The position numbers and the translations under genes are program-made. From contig BOKF01000008.1 of assembly GCA_016860845.1 (NCBI GenBank), positions 186,001 through 250,000 on the forward strand: a DNA stretch of 64,000 bases, given 5' to 3'. The stretch is from Chloroflexota bacterium (GTDB lineage: Bacteria; Chloroflexota; Anaerolineae; 4572-78; J111). Shown here one piece after another: positions 61,020 to 64,000 of this stretch (its first letter is position 1; each line of letters begins with the position of its first letter). Under the pieces are notes generated by a model, which saw only the letters and a program-made list of their open reading frames with translations, ran no database searches and was not told where the DNA came from.

Positions 61020-63343
61020 GGCAAAGCAATCTCCACGCTGTTATCTTGGGAGGGCAGGGTTGACTCGCCAACAGGCAGGCGTTGGCCGGAGGTCAGGTCG
61101 TAAAGACCGAGGCGCACGGCAACTGCTCCCGGCGACGGCGGGAGGGAGTGGGTATCGGCGATGAGTTCGCCGGGCGCCCACCAGCGAGTGGGATAAGCAT
61201 TGTTAGCCGGGGGGCCGTCAGCTTGACCGATTGTGACCCCGTTGGCGTCCAGCAGGTGGAGAAACACGATGTAATCTTCACTCACCGGCGCGAGCGACTG
61301 CCAGTAGAGTCTGACTGCAGGCTGGCCTTCTCCCTCGGCCGGGGGGATAAAATCATAGCCAATCAAGGCAATGGCATCGGCAAAATTAACCTGAGTGGGC
61401 TGGGCAGGCTGGTAGCGCGGCCACGTTTTGGGCACAATCTTGATCTGGCCGACGATGGGCGTCACTTCTCTACCGCTGGCATCCAGGGCGGGAAAACCAG
61501 CGCGCGCGGGCGAGTCAAAATCAAACAGGTTGACCGCCGCCCGGGCGACCAGCGGCTCCGAGATTTCTTGCTCCAGTTTGAGCGGATAAACATCCGTGAA
61601 GGCATCGCCGGGCTGAAGATAGCGCGTGGGCCGCAAGCCGAGGCCAGGATAGGTTTCGCGCCGGGCGAGTACACTGCCGTCGGGGGCCAGCAGCACGGCG
61701 GCGACGCTGTAATTCTTATCCAGCGGGGCAAGGGTTTGCCACTGGGCGCTGACCAGCACGACATCCCCTGGCTTGGCGACGTGACCTTGCTGGCTAGACA
61801 CCTGGCCGCCGGCCAATTTGAGGGCGTCAAGAAAAGTCAAGTCTAGTGTCCCATTGGCTTGCCGGTTCACTGGCTCACCGGTTCGAAAGGCCGGATAGAT
61901 GAGCCAGCCGAGACTGTAAATATTGAGCGCCAGCAAGGCCGTAATGACCCCGGCGCTGAACCAGCCGGACAGGCGGCGCGGCAGCAGGGCATGCCAGCCC
62001 AGAGCCAACAGCAGGGAGATGGCGGTGATGGCCGGAAAAACCAGACGGGTGTGCGAGACCGAACCAACTTCCATGACCCAGCGCAGGTAGAGAGCCAGGT
62101 TAAAGGCAGCCCACAGCAAGAGAGGGATAATCTTCTCGATGCTGATGTTGCTTAGGTTGAACGGCAGCGGCCTTGCCTTATCCCCCTGGACCAGCCTGGC
62201 TGCCAGCGCCAGCAGCAGGCCGATGAGGCCCAGCCGGGTGAATCCAAACAACAGCCGGAAAATCCACTCCGGTGGGCGAATCTGGCCCCAGCCGAAGGTG
62301 GCCCAGTAGGCCCGCTCGGCTTCTGTGCGTAAATCCCAGACCTGGGCCAGGGACAGGTTACTCCGTCCGGCCAGATTGAGGTGGGTGTCGGTGGCAAACC
62401 ACTCACCGTAGAGCGTGTAATTGCGCCAGAACCACCAGCCGGTCAGCGCCAGCGTGGTCACGCCGATGATGATCAGCCAGCGGATCGTTAGTTGCAGCGG
62501 CTCCTGATGCAGTTCGCTCAAAAAAAATAAACGCAAGAAGATGATAAAAGCCACCAGAAAAAGGGTGGTCAGGCTGCTGAGTTTGGTGAGTATGGCCAAG
62601 GCGGTGAGCAGGCCGAGAAGCAGGGGAGCAGGGGAGCGGAGGAGCAGAGGAGATTTCGCCCCTGCCCCTTTGCCCCCGTGCTCCCCTGCTGTTCTCATAG
62701 AAGGTTCGGTGAATTTCAACGCGGCTAACACGGCCCATGTGGTTAGCGCAGCGGAGAGGCTGTCGTTGCTGACGGTGGCAGAAACGCGGATGAATTGGGG
62801 GTTGAAGGCGGTGAGCGCCGTTGCCGTTAAGACTAGGGGGAGGCTCTGGGGAAAAAGGTGACGGGCCAGGAGAAAGGTTCCCCCGACCGCCAACATTCCA
62901 AAGAGCAAACTCCACCAGCGGCCGATATGAACAGCCAGGGCGGCCCGCTGATAGGGAAAAGCGTCCATAGGACCGTGCAGAACCAGGTTCTGGTTGTCGT
63001 TGATCAGGGCGCGGACCTCGGTGAAAAGCCAGTGCGGGTTGCGCTGCAACAGCTCCGGCAGATTGCCGCTGTCAATCCAGAAGGTACTGGCGGCGACAAT
63101 GGCATAATAGAGCGGCGGCTGGGTGCCTTCCTGGTTCCACAGTTGGCCGGGTACAGCTACAGGCAAGCCCTGGCCGTCGGCTAAATGCTTAATGTAGGGA
63201 TAGTGCAGGGTTTCGTCGGAGTTTTCAAAAACAGGGGTGAGACTGCCATAACCCAAACCCAAAAGCAGGAAAAGGGCGATAAAAATCCAGAGAAAAGCGG
63301 ACCCTCCCCGGAGCAGCACGCCGTGTTTGGCCAAACAGCTCAT
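61016..63343 (-). CDS. Large GT39/GT-C-like membrane protein (tandem copy 1)
   Basis: 775 residues. Same layout as its downstream neighbour: N-terminal loop PVFENSDETLHYPYIKHLAD, TQPPLYYAIVAAS, ten or more membrane segments and a C-terminal outer domain (PGDVVLVSAQWQTLAPLDKN, LYWQSLAPVSEDYIVFLH). The start overlaps the stop of the phosphatase gene (ATGA), and its stop overlaps the start of the next paralogue. An in-frame repeat near 62608-62700 codes a Gly/Lys/Ala-rich insert followed by PLLLRSPAPLL. Function as for the paralogue. Confidence 0.72.
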   Translation of the reverse strand: MSCLAKHGVLLRGGSAFLWIFIALFLLLGLGYGSLTPVFENSDETLHYPYIKHLADGQGLPVAVPGQLWNQEGTQPPLYYAIVAASTFWIDSGNLPELLQRNPHWLFTEVRALINDNQNLVLHGPMDAFPYQRAALAVHIGRWWSLLFGMLAVGGTFLLARHLFPQSLPLVLTATALTAFNPQFIRVSATVSNDSLSAALTTWAVLAALKFTEPSMRTAGEHGGKGAGAKSPLLLRSPAPLLLGLLTALAILTKLSSLTTLFLVAFIIFLRLFFLSELHQEPLQLTIRWLIIIGVTTLALTGWWFWRNYTLYGEWFATDTHLNLAGRSNLSLAQVWDLRTEAERAYWATFGWGQIRPPEWIFRLLFGFTRLGLIGLLLALAARLVQGDKARPLPFNLSNISIEKIIPLLLWAAFNLALYLRWVMEVGSVSHTRLVFPAITAISLLLALGWHALLPRRLSGWFSAGVITALLALNIYSLGWLIYPAFRTGEPVNRQANGTLDLTFLDALKLAGGQVSSQQGHVAKPGDVVLVSAQWQTLAPLDKNYSVAAVLLAPDGSVLARRETYPGLGLRPTRYLQPGDAFTDVYPLKLEQEISEPLVARAAVNLFDFDSPARAGFPALDASGREVTPIVGQIKIVPKTWPRYQPAQPTQVNFADAIALIGYDFIPPAEGEGQPAVRLYWQSLAPVSEDYIVFLHLLDANGVTIGQADGPPANNAYPTRWWAPGELIADTHSLPPSPGAVAVRLGLYDLTSGQRLPVGESTLPSQDNSVEIALP
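62608..62700. repeat. G/A-rich inverted repeat inside the GT39-like gene
   Basis: AGCAGGGGAGCAGGGGAGCG and GAGGAGCAGAGGAG on the left are mirrored by CCCCTGCCCCTTTGCCCCCG and CTCCCCTGCT on the right. A similar G-rich block (GGAGCAGAGGAGCAGAGGGG) is at 44876-44932 in another GT39-like gene. Confidence 0.7.
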
Positions 63344-64000
63344 TTTTTGATGACCACCACCACGGTCATATCGTCGTTTTGCTCGGCCTGCCCGATAAAG
63401 TTTTGGGCGGTGTTGATCAGGTGTTCGGCGATAAATTCGGCGTCTCGGCTGGCAATCACTTCATTGATGGCCGCTTCAAGACGCTCAAAACCGAACAATT
63501 CGCGCGCTTCGTTTTGCGCTTCGACAATGCCGTCACTGGTGAAAATGATGGTGGTAAAGGGGTCGAGCAAAAATGTGTCGTCTTGATAATTTTGTTCGGG
63601 GGGAGAAAGCGCGCCGACGGGTAACCCGCTCACCGGCAAAAAATGGCAGCCGTGCGCCGTAGCCCCAACCGGAGCAATCATGCCGGCGCTGGCGACGGTC
63701 ATCAACACGCCCTGAGGTTTCTGCTCACTGTCCTCATTTCCGTCTGGCGAGAGGGGAGTAAAGGTGGCGACCTGCAAGGCGACATTCATTTTATTTTCGC
63801 GAAGCCGGTTATACAGAACATGATTCAATTTGTTGAGCAGCTCGCCCGGCCCGACATCGGCCCTGATCTGGGCGTCAATAGCGGTAATCGCCACGGCCAT
63901 ATACAGCGCCGCGGGAATACCTTTGCCGCTGACGTCGCCAATAGCTACCCCCAACTGGTCTTTACCTGCCGGAAAGAAGTGAAAGAAATCGCCGCCAATA
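63340..64000 (-). CDS. SpoIIE/PP2C-type serine phosphatase, C-terminal part
   Basis: The frame is open to the window edge (220 codons visible). IGGDFFHFFPAG, then LGVAIGDVSGKGIPAALYMA and, near the end, TIIFTSDGIVEAQN supply the metal-binding Gly/Asp motifs of PP2C phosphatases of the SpoIIE/RsbU class. These dephosphorylate serine residues, often on anti-anti-sigma factors. Input domains (GAF, PAS, HAMP) usually precede this part and would lie beyond the window. It is translationally coupled to two membrane glycosyltransferase-like genes. Confidence 0.9.
   Translation of the reverse strand, partial: IGGDFFHFFPAGKDQLGVAIGDVSGKGIPAALYMAVAITAIDAQIRADVGPGELLNKLNHVLYNRLRENKMNVALQVATFTPLSPDGNEDSEQKPQGVLMTVASAGMIAPVGATAHGCHFLPVSGLPVGALSPPEQNYQDDTFLLDPFTTIIFTSDGIVEAQNEARELFGFERLEAAINEVIASRDAEFIAEHLINTAQNFIGQAEQNDDMTVVVVIKK

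Noticed and set aside
1..64000. tRNA, rRNA or prophage genes
   Set aside because: No TpsiC-like or rRNA-like stretches, integrase, portal, terminase or capsid proteins were seen by eye; a tRNA search program would be needed to exclude small RNA genes fully.

Overview
The window looks like a chromosomal segment of an uncultured or environmental Chloroflexota bacterium (Anaerolineae-like). This is inference from content: NarL/LuxR response regulators, lipoproteins with Thr/Pro-rich linkers after the lipobox, proteins joining AAA-like modules to TPR and WD40/TolB-type propellers, several large GT-C/GT39-like membrane proteins, and moderately high GC. There are no rRNA or tRNA genes, no CRISPR array, no phage genes and no intact transposase that I can see.

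Layout. 1-3.0 kb: a PotD-like binding lipoprotein next to a truncated HAMP/GAF histidine kinase, both minus. 3.0-3.4 kb: a repeat fragment and decayed gene remnants. 3.4-10.0 kb: a plus-strand catabolic and transport set (N-formylglutamate amidohydrolase-like, EamA transporter, SMP-30 lactonase, thiolase, ornithine cyclodeaminase/mu-crystallin, FAD amine oxidase). 10.0-15.1 kb: a stress island (CsbD, two GlsB/YeaQ-like proteins, M48 protease, DUF2892-like protein) with three receiver-domain proteins, two of which lack the phosphoacceptor Asp; a 60-bp motif occurs three times here, each copy about 120-140 bp upstream of a start codon. 15.2-19.3 kb: glgX and a polytopic membrane protein.

19.2-29.35 kb: ten consecutive minus-strand genes centred on a formate dehydrogenase. 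The catalytic subunit reads through an in-frame UGA followed by a clear SECIS-like hairpin, so it is a selenoprotein. It is followed by an Fe-S subunit, an NrfD-type membrane anchor, three unrecognised genes, a VOC protein, fdhE, an Mrp/ApbC ATPase and fdhD. The predicted system oxidises formate outside the membrane and passes electrons to quinone; fdhD, fdhE and Mrp would assemble the cofactors.

30-39.7 kb: mixed housekeeping and peripheral genes (helix-hairpin-helix membrane protein, ATP-grasp, YggX, formyltransferase, ComB-like phosphatase, thioredoxin-TPR, M20 amidohydrolase, peptide-binding lipoprotein, CheY-like receiver). 39.7-50.7 kb: envelope genes (MurJ, phospholipase D-like, GT39s, double FKBP lipoprotein, GT2, UPF0104 flippase-like). 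50.7-51.5 kb: a TumE-type toxin-antitoxin pair.

51.7-58.2 kb holds the most unusual locus: a two-gene unit made of a Ser/Thr kinase-TIR-AAA fusion followed by a 1328-residue double AAA-TM-TPR-propeller protein. 58.5-64 kb: two tandem GT39-like proteins coupled by ATGA overlaps to a truncated SpoIIE/PP2C phosphatase.

The DNA is also rich in small non-coding repeats: a 145-bp MITE-like element in two copies, two other MITE-like elements, a family of short palindromes containing CGGAGTSCAAA, and many heptamer-based inverted repeats. Several heptamer repeats lie in frame inside the membrane-protein genes.
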